64,000 nt of DNA from Chryseobacterium gleum (lineage in GTDB: Bacteria > Bacteroidota > Bacteroidia > Flavobacteriales > Flavobacteriaceae): contig CAMDGB010000007.1 of the NCBI GenBank assembly GCA_945897915.1, forward strand, positions 19,117 through 83,116, given 5' to 3'. The stretch's first letter is position 1, and the number at the start of each line of letters is the position of its first letter. The notes below the pieces were generated by a model. That model was not told the origin of the DNA. It searched no databases and saw only the letters and a program-made list of their open reading frames with translations. A program made the position numbers and the translations under genes. Positions 32,681-41,995 of this stretch are shown one piece after another.

Positions 32681-35521
32681 ATGAGAAATATTTATTTTAT
32701 ATTACTACTATTTTTAAGTTGTAGTTCGTTTTCGCAAGTTTCTTGGCAAGGTGGTATCACTCCTGAAGCTAATCAATCGGGTACAATCCTGTTCGATAAA
32801 ACAGGTACGGGTTTAGCGTCTTATACTGGAACTATTTATGCTCATACAGGCGTGACACTTAATGGAATTGCTTGGCAAAATGTAATTAGTAATTGGGGAA
32901 ATACAAACCAACCAACTCTAACTCTTGTTTCGGGAAATATTTATAAATTAGATTTAGCACCAACATTACAAAATTTTTACTCAGTAACTAGTGGTGCTAT
33001 TTCAAAAATAAATATTGTTTTAAGAAGTGCTTCGGGTACAATGCAAACTACTGACTTAGAGCTAAATGTTGGCGCATATCAAGCTAATTTAACGGCTCCA
33101 ATTGAAAATAGTACTACCTTATTAAACTCAGGACAAAGTTTGCTAATTACAGCAAATAATACAAACGGAAATGCTAATTATAATTTATTGGCAAACGGAA
33201 TAAGCATAAATACTTCAATAGGAGCTACTTATTCTTATACCGATATAAATATTACGGCAAACAAAAATTATGAATTACAAATAACACAAAACGGAACAAT
33301 ATATAATAAAAAATTTAGTGCAATTATTAATCCTGGGATACTGTCGCAAGCATTACCTAATGGATTAGAAATAGGAATAAATTATAATGTTTCAGATGCT
33401 ACTAAAGCAACATTGGTTTTAGAAGCGCCAGGAAAAGATTATGTATACGTAGCTGGCTCTTTTAATAATTGGCAGCCAACATTAAGTTATGCAATGAGAA
33501 AAGACCCAATAAATGGGAAGTTTTGGTTAGAATTAAACAACTTAACTTCTGGAACAGAATATTTATATCAATATTGGGTAGTAGATGCATCTCCAATAGC
33601 CAATTCTCCTAGTATTGTAAAAACCGCAGACCCTTGTTCCACATTAGTTTTATCTTCTTATGACGATCCATGGATTCCAGCTGGTAGTTATCCAAACATA
33701 CCTACTTATCCAAATGGACAGAATAGAGAAATTACTGTATTACAAACAGGACAAAGTAGTTATAATTGGCAAAACACTAGCTTTACAAAGCCTAATAAGG
33801 ATAAATTAGTTATCTACGAAGTGCTTATAAGAGATTTTGATTCAGATCGAAACTATCAAGACTTAATTGATAAAATCGAATATTTCAAAAACTTAGGTAT
33901 TAACGCCATCGAATTAATGCCAGTTATGGAATTTGAAGGTAATGAAAGCTGGGGTTATAATACTGCCTATCACATGGCTTTAGATAAATTTTATGGCACA
34001 AAAAACAAATTAAAAGAATTTGTTGATTTATGTCATCAAAACGGAATAGCCGTAATATTAGACATTGCTTTCAACCATGCTTTTGGAAGAAATCCAATGA
34101 TAAGAATGTGGATGAATGATCCTGATGGAGACGGCTGGGGAAGTCCAAGCACAGAAAATCCTTATTTTAATACGGTAGCAAAACATAGTTATAGTGTAGG
34201 TGAAGATTTTAATCATGCTTCCAATTTCACAAAAGAATATGTAAAAAAGACTATTAAACACTGGATAACCGAATTTAAAATTGATGGTTTTCGTTGGGAT
34301 TTAACCAAAGGATTTACTCAAAATTGTACTTCAGGTGATCAAACTTGTACTAATAATTATCAAGCAGATAGAGTAGCAATTCTTAAAGATTATGCTGATT
34401 ATTCCTGGGTGTTAGATCCAAATCATTATGTGATTTTTGAACATTTAGGCTCTGATTTTGAAGAACAACAATGGGCAAATTATAGGTTAGATGAAGGTAA
34501 AGGAATTATGATGTGGGGAGAATTATACGAACCTTATAAACAACTTACTTTAGGATATTCTACAAATGGAGATATTACAAGAATGGGACACATAAGTAGA
34601 GGATTTAATGGAAAACGTTTAATTGGTTATTCTGAAAGTCATGATAAAGACCGATTAATGTACCAAGCATTTACTTTTGGAAATAGTGCAGGAACAGCCC
34701 CTGTTGGCGGGAATTTAAACAATACCTTGAACAGAATGGCAAATGTAGGTGCAACTAGCTTACTAATTCCTGGCCCAAAAATGATTTGGCATTTTCAAGA
34801 ATTAGGAATGGACGATTCTATTTATGCTTGTGAAAATGGTACAGTAAATAGTGAATCTGATACTACACCTGGCGATTGCAAATTAGCAACAAAACAACAG
34901 CCACAATGGGTGGAAAACTGGCTAACCACTTCACCTAGAAATACCATTTATTCCGATTATGCAAAATTCATAAAAATGAAAAAAAATGATCCTGTTTTTA
35001 ACGGTGATTACACTATTAGTATAAACGGAAGCAACATCAAACAAAGAATATATATCTATGATAATGCCTTACCTGCATCTCAATTAAAAAACGTAGTTAT
35101 TTTAGCAAATTATTCAGTAGCAGCACAAAGTATTACTGCAGATTTCCCTTATACAGGAACTTGGTATAATTTAATGGATAACACAACTACAAATGTAACT
35201 GCAACAAATATGCAAATTACATTAGGTCCAGGAGAATACCGAATTTTTGGTAATCAAGTTTCTGCGGCATTATCTAATGATAGTTTTGAAGCAATAACTA
35301 AAGTGGAACTGTATCCAAATCCTAGCTCGAGTGCTTTTCAAATTTCTTTAGATGCCAAAAAAGTAGAAATTTATTCACTAACAGGACAATTAATTCAAAC
35401 TGAAAATAATATTTTAGCAAATAAAGAAATAAATATTTCTAACTTAGCTAAAGGAATTTACATTGTAAAAATCACCAATTCTGATGCGATTGCTATAAGT
35501 AAGAAATTGATAAAAGAATAA
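32681..35521 (+). CDS. Secreted GH13 alpha-amylase with CBM48-like module and T9SS type A sorting domain
   Basis: VYVAGSFNNWQPT, GINAIELMPVMEFEGNESWGYN, DIAFNHAFGRNP, GFRWDLTKGF, SESHDKDRL; C-terminal YPNPSSSAFQISL...KGIYIVKITNSDAIAISKKLIKE. Confidence 0.94.
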   Translation: MRNIYFILLLFLSCSSFSQVSWQGGITPEANQSGTILFDKTGTGLASYTGTIYAHTGVTLNGIAWQNVISNWGNTNQPTLTLVSGNIYKLDLAPTLQNFYSVTSGAISKINIVLRSASGTMQTTDLELNVGAYQANLTAPIENSTTLLNSGQSLLITANNTNGNANYNLLANGISINTSIGATYSYTDINITANKNYELQITQNGTIYNKKFSAIINPGILSQALPNGLEIGINYNVSDATKATLVLEAPGKDYVYVAGSFNNWQPTLSYAMRKDPINGKFWLELNNLTSGTEYLYQYWVVDASPIANSPSIVKTADPCSTLVLSSYDDPWIPAGSYPNIPTYPNGQNREITVLQTGQSSYNWQNTSFTKPNKDKLVIYEVLIRDFDSDRNYQDLIDKIEYFKNLGINAIELMPVMEFEGNESWGYNTAYHMALDKFYGTKNKLKEFVDLCHQNGIAVILDIAFNHAFGRNPMIRMWMNDPDGDGWGSPSTENPYFNTVAKHSYSVGEDFNHASNFTKEYVKKTIKHWITEFKIDGFRWDLTKGFTQNCTSGDQTCTNNYQADRVAILKDYADYSWVLDPNHYVIFEHLGSDFEEQQWANYRLDEGKGIMMWGELYEPYKQLTLGYSTNGDITRMGHISRGFNGKRLIGYSESHDKDRLMYQAFTFGNSAGTAPVGGNLNNTLNRMANVGATSLLIPGPKMIWHFQELGMDDSIYACENGTVNSESDTTPGDCKLATKQQPQWVENWLTTSPRNTIYSDYAKFIKMKKNDPVFNGDYTISINGSNIKQRIYIYDNALPASQLKNVVILANYSVAAQSITADFPYTGTWYNLMDNTTTNVTATNMQITLGPGEYRIFGNQVSAALSNDSFEAITKVELYPNPSSSAFQISLDAKKVEIYSLTGQLIQTENNILANKEINISNLAKGIYIVKITNSDAIAISKKLIKE

Positions 35522-35540
35522 GAAATAAATTACAAATAAA

Positions 35541-35569
35541 AAGGTGTCTACATTTAGACACCTTTTTTT
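35541..35569. terminator. Bidirectional rho-independent terminator
   Basis: AAGGTGTCTA-catt-TAGACACCTT with flanking A and T runs, between convergent genes. Confidence 0.9.
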
Positions 35570-35581
35570 ATTCTGTATAAT

Positions 35582-36358
35582 TTATACTAATTCTGGAACA
35601 ACTATATGTTCAATAGCATTCCACAACCCTATTCTTTTTTGAAGCGATTCTTGTGCTACTTGCGCTACTTCTTGCCATTTTTTTTCATCTGAACCGCATA
35701 AATAATCAATCATTTTCATCGCCATTGGCCCATGTTCATCTGCGTCCAGCTCAATGTGTCTTTCAAAGTAATAAATTAATTTAGACACATTTGTTTCTGG
35801 GAAGTTTTTCTGAAAACTTTTAACTATTTCAGTAAACATATTCGGAATTAAATCTTCACGACCAAATGTAAATGCCGATGCAATTTTATGAGGTTGGCCT
35901 GTTTCAATTATAGTAAATGTAAAATGTAAAAAGTCCTTAACTTCTGTTGGTAAATGCGAATTTTTAATAGCTACAAAAACGTTTTTGGTAATAGCTACTT
36001 GCTCTAAAAAATCTAAAACGGGTTGCGTAGTTGCCCCGCATTCTTTCATAGCATCTAAATACATTTCAAAATGACTTTGACGTGAACCATCTAAAGCCAA
36101 ATCAGATTCTTCTGCAACTACAATTTCATTAATTAAATAGCGTAACTCTGGGTTTGGTGAAGCCGTCCAAGGAATAGAAACCGAAGTTAAATGAATTTGC
36201 AATCCTTTTAACAAAGACATAAAATCCCAAACTGCATAAATATGGTGTGTTAAAAAAACATGTAAATCTTCAACTGTTTGAATTTTTGAGTACAAAGAAT
36301 GATTTAACAATTCTTGTCTTAACGGATCAATTTTGGTTTTTATCGTATTCGTGTTCAT
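35582..36358 (-). CDS. DUF3050-like protein (heme-oxygenase-like fold)
   Basis: LHVFLTHHIYAVWDFMSLLKGLQ, EIVVAEESDLALDGSRQSHFEMYLDAM, HIELDADEHGPMA. Confidence 0.85.
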   Translation of the reverse strand: MNTNTIKTKIDPLRQELLNHSLYSKIQTVEDLHVFLTHHIYAVWDFMSLLKGLQIHLTSVSIPWTASPNPELRYLINEIVVAEESDLALDGSRQSHFEMYLDAMKECGATTQPVLDFLEQVAITKNVFVAIKNSHLPTEVKDFLHFTFTIIETGQPHKIASAFTFGREDLIPNMFTEIVKSFQKNFPETNVSKLIYYFERHIELDADEHGPMAMKMIDYLCGSDEKKWQEVAQVAQESLQKRIGLWNAIEHIVVPELV

Positions 36359-36396
36359 CGCGTTGTTTATATATTTCTAATATTGATACAAAAGTA

Positions 36397-36426
36397 AAAA
36401 TGCTTCTCCATATAGAGAAGCATTTT
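36397..36426 (-). terminator. Hairpin terminator downstream of acyl-CoA dehydrogenase
   Basis: AAAATGCTTCTC-catata-GAGAAGCATTTT; outer ATTGATAC/GTATCAAT arms. Confidence 0.75.
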
Positions 36427-36463
36427 GTATCAATTTTATTTATTGTTTAATCTAATTAATAAA

Positions 36464-37642
36464 TTATTTGAATGCAGAAAGACCAGTAATATCCATTCCT
36501 GTTATCAATAAATGAATGTCGTGCGTTCCTTCATAAGTAACAACCGATTCTAAATTCATCATATGACGCATGATAGAATATTCGCCTGTAATTCCCATTC
36601 CGCCTAACATTTGACGTGCATCACGAGCAATGGTTAAAGCCATGTCAACATTATTTCTTTTGGCCATAGAAATTTGAGCTGTTGTAGCTCTTCCTTCATT
36701 TCTTAATACGCCTAATCGCCAAGTTAATAATTGCGCTTTTGTGATTTCAGTAATCATTTCTGCTAATTTCTTTTGTTGCAATTGTGTCGCCCCAATTGGT
36801 TTGTCAAATTGAATTCTTTCTTTAGAATAACGCAAAGCCGTATCGTAACAATCCATAGCGGCGCCAATTGCACCCCAAGCAATTCCATAACGTGCAGAAT
36901 CCAAACACCCTAGCGGTGCGCCAAGTCCAGATTTATTTGGTAATAAATTTTCTTTTGGCACTTTTACGTTATCAAAAATAAGTTCTCCCGTTGCCGAAGC
37001 ACGTAACGACCATTTATTATGTGTTTCTGGAGTGGTAAACCCTTCCATACCTCTTTCTACAATTAATCCATGAATTCTTCCTTCTTCATTTTTTGCCCAA
37101 ACTATAGCGATGTCTGCAAAAGGCGAATTTGAAATCCACATCTTAGCACCATTTAAAAGATAATGATCGCCCATATCTTTAAAGTTACTAATCATACTTC
37201 CTGGGTCTGATCCGTAATTTGGTTCTGTTAAACCGAAACAACCAATCATTTCTCCAGTAGCTAATTTTGGTAAATATTTCATGCGTTGTGCTTCGTTTCC
37301 GTATTTCCAAATTGGGTACATGACTAATGAAGATTGAACAGAAGAAGTAGAACGCACACCAGAATCGCCTCTTTCAATTTCTTGCATGATTAATCCGTAA
37401 GAAATTTGATCTAATCCCGCACCACCATATTCCACTGGAATATAGGGTCCAAAACCACCAATTTCTCCCAATCCTTTTACAATTTGTTTTGGAAATTCAG
37501 CACGCTGTGCATAGTCTTCAATAATTGGAGAAACCTCTTTTTTTACCCATGCTCTTGCTGCATCACGAACTAATTTGTGCTCTTCTGATAATAAATCGTC
37601 TAACAAATAATAATCTGGTGATTGAAATAAATCTGGTTTCAT
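36464..37642 (-). CDS. Acyl-CoA dehydrogenase (glutaryl-CoA dehydrogenase-like); start adjusted to internal Met
   Basis: FGLTEPNYGSDPGSM, ARQMLGGMGITGEYSIMRHMMNLESVVTYEGTHDIHLL; conserved N-terminus starts MKPDLFQSPDYYLLDDLLS. Confidence 0.93.
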   Translation of the reverse strand: MKPDLFQSPDYYLLDDLLSEEHKLVRDAARAWVKKEVSPIIEDYAQRAEFPKQIVKGLGEIGGFGPYIPVEYGGAGLDQISYGLIMQEIERGDSGVRSTSSVQSSLVMYPIWKYGNEAQRMKYLPKLATGEMIGCFGLTEPNYGSDPGSMISNFKDMGDHYLLNGAKMWISNSPFADIAIVWAKNEEGRIHGLIVERGMEGFTTPETHNKWSLRASATGELIFDNVKVPKENLLPNKSGLGAPLGCLDSARYGIAWGAIGAAMDCYDTALRYSKERIQFDKPIGATQLQQKKLAEMITEITKAQLLTWRLGVLRNEGRATTAQISMAKRNNVDMALTIARDARQMLGGMGITGEYSIMRHMMNLESVVTYEGTHDIHLLITGMDITGLSAFK

Positions 37643-37741
37643 ATGTGAATTTTTTATAAATCGATTTGAATGACAAAAGTAATTATTTTTTAACAAAAGT
37701 AAATTGAATTGTTAGATTTATTAGAAAACAAAAGTTAAAAA

Positions 37742-38458
37742 TTACATTTTCAAATAAAATTCATTTGTTAGTTCAATGTATTCTGGCGTGTATTGATGAC
37801 GAGAAGTTTCAATAATTAATTCATCAATACTTGGCGGTTGTTCTATTCGAGTAAATGCTAATAAACTTCTTTTAATTTCAGAAGTTGGTGTGCCTTTTAC
37901 TCGTGTTATTTTTAGAGGAAACAATAAAGATTGTTTTGCTAAAGCGATGAAATTTTCTTCCGCAGAATAAGGAATAATTACAGAAAAGATTCCGTTTTCT
38001 GATAGTAATAAATACGCTGCTTCTATTAATTCATCAAAAGGTAATGCATCAGTAAAACGAGCTAAATCTCTTGATTCGTTGTCTGTTTTATAATCTTCAG
38101 AATAAAATGGCGGATTGGAAACAATAACATCATATTGCTCTTCAATTTCTTGTAATTCTTCTACAAACTCATCTAAACACGCATGATAACAAAATAATCG
38201 GTCTGCCCAAGGCGAGTTTTCAAAATTAGCTACACATTCTTCATAAGCATTTTCTTCAATTTCAATAGCATCAATTTGATCTGAGTTACTTCTTTGGGCT
38301 AACATAAGAGAAATTATTCCCGTTCCAGCTCCAATATCAAGTATGTTATATGGATTGTTAATTAGCGGTGTCCAAGCACCCAATAAAACAGCATCTGTTC
38401 CCACTTTCATGGCAGATTTTTCTTGTTCAACTGAAAATTGTTTGAATTTGAACATCAT
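37742..38458 (-). CDS. tRNA1(Val) (adenine(37)-N6)-methyltransferase-like
   Basis: MKVGTDAVLLGAW, LDIGAGTGIISLMLAQR, IVSNPPFY. Confidence 0.9.
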   Translation of the reverse strand: MMFKFKQFSVEQEKSAMKVGTDAVLLGAWTPLINNPYNILDIGAGTGIISLMLAQRSNSDQIDAIEIEENAYEECVANFENSPWADRLFCYHACLDEFVEELQEIEEQYDVIVSNPPFYSEDYKTDNESRDLARFTDALPFDELIEAAYLLLSENGIFSVIIPYSAEENFIALAKQSLLFPLKITRVKGTPTSEIKRSLLAFTRIEQPPSIDELIIETSRHQYTPEYIELTNEFYLKM

Positions 38459-38509
38459 ATATTAAATTATGAATGTTGAGTAACGAATGTTGAATGTTGA
38501 AGTTATTTG

Positions 38510-39037
38510 CTAATCCAAATACAAATCCACTAAACCAATTGGTGTGTTTAAAACCAATTCTTTTTCTTTTCTATTGACTTCTATAATAAAAGAGTCAATC
38601 ATAGGAACTAAAACTTGTTTTTTACCTTTGAAAATTTCAAAAATGGGTTGAGCAGCATTATCCAATATGGCGTGAACAGTACCAATATCGCCTAAACGTT
38701 GATCTGTAACTTTAAAACCAATAATTTCGTGATAATAAAACTTATTACCTTCTAGTTTTGGCAATAAAGCAAGTGGCAAATACACTTCTAAATTTTTCAT
38801 GTTGTCGGCTTCTAGTTCCGTATCAACATCTTCAAATTTAACTCTAAGAAATTTATCTCTATGAATGGAAGATTTTACAATAAAAAATGGAACCAGATTT
38901 TTATTGTATTCAATAAAAACTGATTCCAAATTTTGATAAAGTTCAGGTTCATCTGTATCTAAAAAGATAAGTAATTCCCCTTTGAAACTAAATTTTTTAG
39001 CGATTTTGCCTAAATAGAAACATTCATCTTTACGCAT
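38510..39037 (-). CDS. rimM: Ribosome maturation factor RimM
   Basis: ECFYLGKIAKKFSFKGELLIFLDTDEPELY; downstream of rpsP. Confidence 0.95.
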   Translation of the reverse strand: MRKDECFYLGKIAKKFSFKGELLIFLDTDEPELYQNLESVFIEYNKNLVPFFIVKSSIHRDKFLRVKFEDVDTELEADNMKNLEVYLPLALLPKLEGNKFYYHEIIGFKVTDQRLGDIGTVHAILDNAAQPIFEIFKGKKQVLVPMIDSFIIEVNRKEKELVLNTPIGLVDLYLD

Positions 39038-39049
39038 TATCGCAGTATA

Positions 39050-39835
39050 TTAAGCTTCTTTTTCTTCGTTGTTTTCTTCAGCAGCAGGAGCTTCTGTAGT
39101 TTCTTCTGTAATAGCTTCAACTTCTTCTTCTGTAGCAACTTCTTCTGTTACTTCAGCGGCAGCTTCAACTTCAACAACTTCTTCTACAGCAACTTCTTCT
39201 GTTACTTCAGCAGCAGCTTCAACTTCAACAACTTCTTCTACAGCAACTTCTTCTGTTATTTCAGCAGCAGCTTCAGCTTCAACTTCAACAACTTCTTCTA
39301 CAGCAACTTCTTCTACAGCAACTTCTTCTACAGCAACTTCTTCTGTTACTTCAGCAGCGGCTTCAACTACTTCTTCTACTTTTAAAGCATCGGCAATAGC
39401 GGCTATACGTTTTTCGTTTGCTACTTGTTCTGCTTTAAAAGCTTTAGTTTTAGCATCCGCTTGCGCTTTGCTTAAACCGTCTTTTTTAGCATCAACTTTT
39501 CCAGATTTAGCATCTAACCATGTTGCTAATTTGGCATCTGCTTGTTCTTGTGTTAAAGCACCTTTTCTTACACCTCCATCTAAATGATATTTCAATAAAG
39601 CGCCTTTATAAGATAAAATTGCTTTAGCCGTGTCAGTTGGTTGTGCACCATTGTGTAACCATTGAACAGCACTATCAATATTTAAATCAATAGTTGCAGG
39701 ATTAGTGTTTGGATTGTATGTACCTATTTTTTCTAGGTATTTACCATCTCTTTTTGCGCGGGCATCTGCCGCTACGATCCAGAAAAAAGGTTTTCCTTTT
39801 TTACCATGTCTTTGTAATCTAATTTTTACTGGCAT
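39050..39835 (-). CDS. rpsP: 30S ribosomal protein S16 with long repetitive acidic Ala/Glu/Val C-terminal extension
   Basis: MPVKIRLQRHGKKGKPFFWIVAADARAKRDGKYLEKIGTYNPNTNPA; tail EEVAVEEVVEVEAAAEVTEE repeats. Confidence 0.97.
   Translation of the reverse strand: MPVKIRLQRHGKKGKPFFWIVAADARAKRDGKYLEKIGTYNPNTNPATIDLNIDSAVQWLHNGAQPTDTAKAILSYKGALLKYHLDGGVRKGALTQEQADAKLATWLDAKSGKVDAKKDGLSKAQADAKTKAFKAEQVANEKRIAAIADALKVEEVVEAAAEVTEEVAVEEVAVEEVAVEEVVEVEAEAAAEITEEVAVEEVVEVEAAAEVTEEVAVEEVVEVEAAAEVTEEVATEEEVEAITEETTEAPAAEENNEEKEA
39118..39375. repeat. Imperfect tandem repeats (54-bp and 15-bp units) within rpsP C-terminal coding region
   Basis: Units of acttcttctgttacttcagcagcagcttcaacttcaacaacttcttctacagca and acttcttctacagca visible on + strand. 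Confidence 0.9.
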
Positions 39836-39971
39836 AATCTTGTGGATTAAATTTGAGGTACTCGACCTCGGTTAATTAAGGGTGCAAAGATAATAATAAT
39901 TATCAATTTTCAATGTTCAATGTTCAATTATTTTTAAATCAGCGTTTTAGTATGTTTTTTGACATTGATAT

Positions 39972-40000
39972 TTGACATTGATATTGAATTCGTATATTTG
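39972..40000 (+). promoter_or_regulatory. Promoter TTG-N18-TATATTTG for M20 peptidase
   Basis: TTG 39972-39974, TATATTTG 39993-40000; Bacteroidota -33/-7 consensus. Confidence 0.65.
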
Positions 40001-40017
40001 AGCTTTATAAAATAATC

Positions 40018-41409
40018 ATGGAAAACATAAAACAATACGTTCAGGAAAATAAAGAACGTTTTATTAAAGAATTAATTGAATTACTAAAAATGCCTTCTGT
40101 TAGTGCAGATAGCGCGTATGCTCAAGATGTAATTAATACTGCAGAAGCTGTAAAATCTAGCTTGGAAAAAGCTGGATGTGATGTAGTAGAAATGTGCGAA
40201 ACACCAGGATATCCAATCGTTTACGGGCATAAAATAATTGATCCTAATTTGCCAACCATTTTGGTATACGGTCATTATGATGTGCAGCCCGCAGATCCAA
40301 TAGAATTATGGACGTCTCCACCATTTGAACCTGTAATTAAAGTTACAGAAATTCATCCAGAAGGTGCAATTTTTGCTCGTGGCGCTTGTGACGACAAAGG
40401 TCAAATGTACATGCATGTAAAAGCTTTTGAATATATGATTGCAAGTAATAATTTACCTTGTAACGTAAAATTTATGATTGAAGGAGAAGAAGAAGTTGGT
40501 TCTAAAAGCTTAAGTTGGTTCGTGGAACGCCACCAGGAAAAATTATCTTGTGATGTAATTTTAATTTCAGATACGGGAATGATTTCAAACACGCAACCTT
40601 CCATTACAACGGGTTTACGTGGTTTAAGTTATGTAGAAGTGGAGGTAACTGGCCCAAATAGAGATTTACATTCTGGTTTATATGGTGGAGCTGTAGCGAA
40701 TCCAATTAATATATTAACCAAAATGATTGCTTCTTTACACGATGAAAATAATCATATTACAATTCCAGGTTTTTACGACGGTGTGGAAGAATTATCGCCA
40801 GAAGAAAGAGCCGAAATGGCAAAAAGACCTTATTCTGAAGACGAATATAAAAAAGCATTAAATATTGCAGATACCTTCGGAGAAGCAAGTTACACTACAA
40901 ATGAGAGAAATTCTATTCGTCCTACTTTAGATGTAAATGGAATTTGGGGTGGCTACACTGGTGAAGGGGCAAAAACTGTAATTGCAAGTAAAGCATTTGC
41001 AAAAATTTCGATGCGATTGGTTCCAAATCAAGATTGGGAAAACATAACAGAATTATTTAAAAAATACTTTGAAAGCATTGCGCCAAGTGCCGTGACCGTG
41101 AAGGTAACACCTCATCACGGCGGACAAGGCTATGTAACGCCAACTGACAGTATTGGCTATCAAGCTGCAAATAAAGCATATACAGAATCATTTGGTGTTG
41201 CGGCTATTCCGGTTCGATCGGGTGGCAGTATTCCAATTGTTGCTTTGTTTGAAAAAGAATTGAAAAGCAAAACAATTTTAATGGGATTTGGTTTAGACAG
41301 TGACGCCATTCATTCGCCAAATGAACATTACGGAATTTTTAATTATATGAAAGGTATTGAAACCATTCCGTTGTTTTACAAATACTTTACAGAGCTGCAC
41401 ACTAAATAA
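40018..41409 (+). CDS. M20 family dipeptidase
   Basis: VYGHYDVQPADPIELW, RGACDDKGQMYMH, EGEEEVGS. Confidence 0.96.
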   Translation: MENIKQYVQENKERFIKELIELLKMPSVSADSAYAQDVINTAEAVKSSLEKAGCDVVEMCETPGYPIVYGHKIIDPNLPTILVYGHYDVQPADPIELWTSPPFEPVIKVTEIHPEGAIFARGACDDKGQMYMHVKAFEYMIASNNLPCNVKFMIEGEEEVGSKSLSWFVERHQEKLSCDVILISDTGMISNTQPSITTGLRGLSYVEVEVTGPNRDLHSGLYGGAVANPINILTKMIASLHDENNHITIPGFYDGVEELSPEERAEMAKRPYSEDEYKKALNIADTFGEASYTTNERNSIRPTLDVNGIWGGYTGEGAKTVIASKAFAKISMRLVPNQDWENITELFKKYFESIAPSAVTVKVTPHHGGQGYVTPTDSIGYQAANKAYTESFGVAAIPVRSGGSIPIVALFEKELKSKTILMGFGLDSDAIHSPNEHYGIFNYMKGIETIPLFYKYFTELHTK

Positions 41410-41424
41410 AAAGAAGCAATTAAT

Positions 41425-41454
41425 TTGCGAAAAGAAAACTTAATTATATATTTG
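41425..41454 (+). promoter_or_regulatory. tRNA-Leu promoter, TTG-N19-TATATTTG
   Basis: TTG 41425-41427, TATATTTG 41447-41454; matches TTG-N19-TAnnTTTG. Confidence 0.8.
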
Positions 41455-41467
41455 CACTCCAATTATC

Positions 41468-41549
41468 GCGGGTATGGTGAAATTGGTAGACACGCCAGAC
41501 TTAGGATCTGGTGCCGCAAGGTGTGAAGGTTCGAGTCCTTTTACCCGTA
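41468..41549 (+). tRNA. tRNA-Leu (anticodon TAG)
   Basis: GCGGGTA...TACCCGT acceptor, ACTTAGG anticodon loop, GGTTCGAGTCC T-arm, long variable arm. Confidence 0.95.
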
Positions 41550-41555
41550 CAAAAA

Positions 41556-41586
41556 AAGCTCAAAACATTGTTTTGAGCTTTTTTTA
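41556..41586 (+). terminator. Terminator after tRNA-Leu(TAG)
   Basis: AAAGCTCAAAACattGTTTTGAGCTTTTTTT hairpin with T-run. Confidence 0.88.
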
Positions 41587-41988
41587 TTTTATACTCAACA
41601 TGTACATTTCTAAAGCTTGTAATTCTTTGTCCGTCATGGTTTTTGTAATTTCTAAATTGGCTTTCATAATTTCATATTGTGATGGGTCAACAATAGGATC
41701 CGTTTCACCTTGTAAGAACAAAGAAATACTTGCTTTTTTGTCTGTATACATTTTAGAAATGTCTTTTATACTTGGTCCGGAAGTTGCAACATCTGCTTTA
41801 TGACAAGTGGCGCACATGCCTTTCCCTTCAAAAAGTTCTTTTCCTAATGCTTCAGATGAAAGCACAGAATTTGCGCCTTTATTTTCTTTAGTAGAATTTT
41901 CCATAGCATTGTTCTCTTTTTTTTCGCCACAACGAATAAAACTGAAAACTATTGATATTATTAGAAGGAATTGCAAATACAATTTCAT
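41584..41988 (-). CDS. c-type cytochrome
   Basis: Lipoprotein-like signal, KGMCATCHKADV heme motif. Confidence 0.88.
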   Translation of the reverse strand: MKLYLQFLLIISIVFSFIRCGEKKENNAMENSTKENKGANSVLSSEALGKELFEGKGMCATCHKADVATSGPSIKDISKMYTDKKASISLFLQGETDPIVDPSQYEIMKANLEITKTMTDKELQALEMYMLSIK

Positions 41989-41995
41989 AATTAAT

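Noticed and set aside
37643-37696. N-terminal extension MLKNNYFCHSNRFIKNSH of the acyl-CoA dehydrogenase ORF
   Set aside because: Internal Met (MKPDLFQSPDYYLLDDLL) fits the family start better; extension probably untranslated leader.
39105-39375. Repeat array considered as CRISPR
   Set aside because: No unique spacers; repeats are in-frame coding units of the S16 tail and no cas genes are present.
39069-39587. 172-aa Ser/Thr/Ala-rich ORF on the plus strand
   Set aside because: Antisense of the repetitive rpsP tail; composition is explained by reading GAA/GTT/GCT repeats on the other strand.
41474-41803. ORF starting MVKLVDTPDLGSGAARCEGSSPFTRTKK
   Set aside because: Classic spurious translation of tRNA-Leu(TAG) followed by antisense of the cytochrome c gene.
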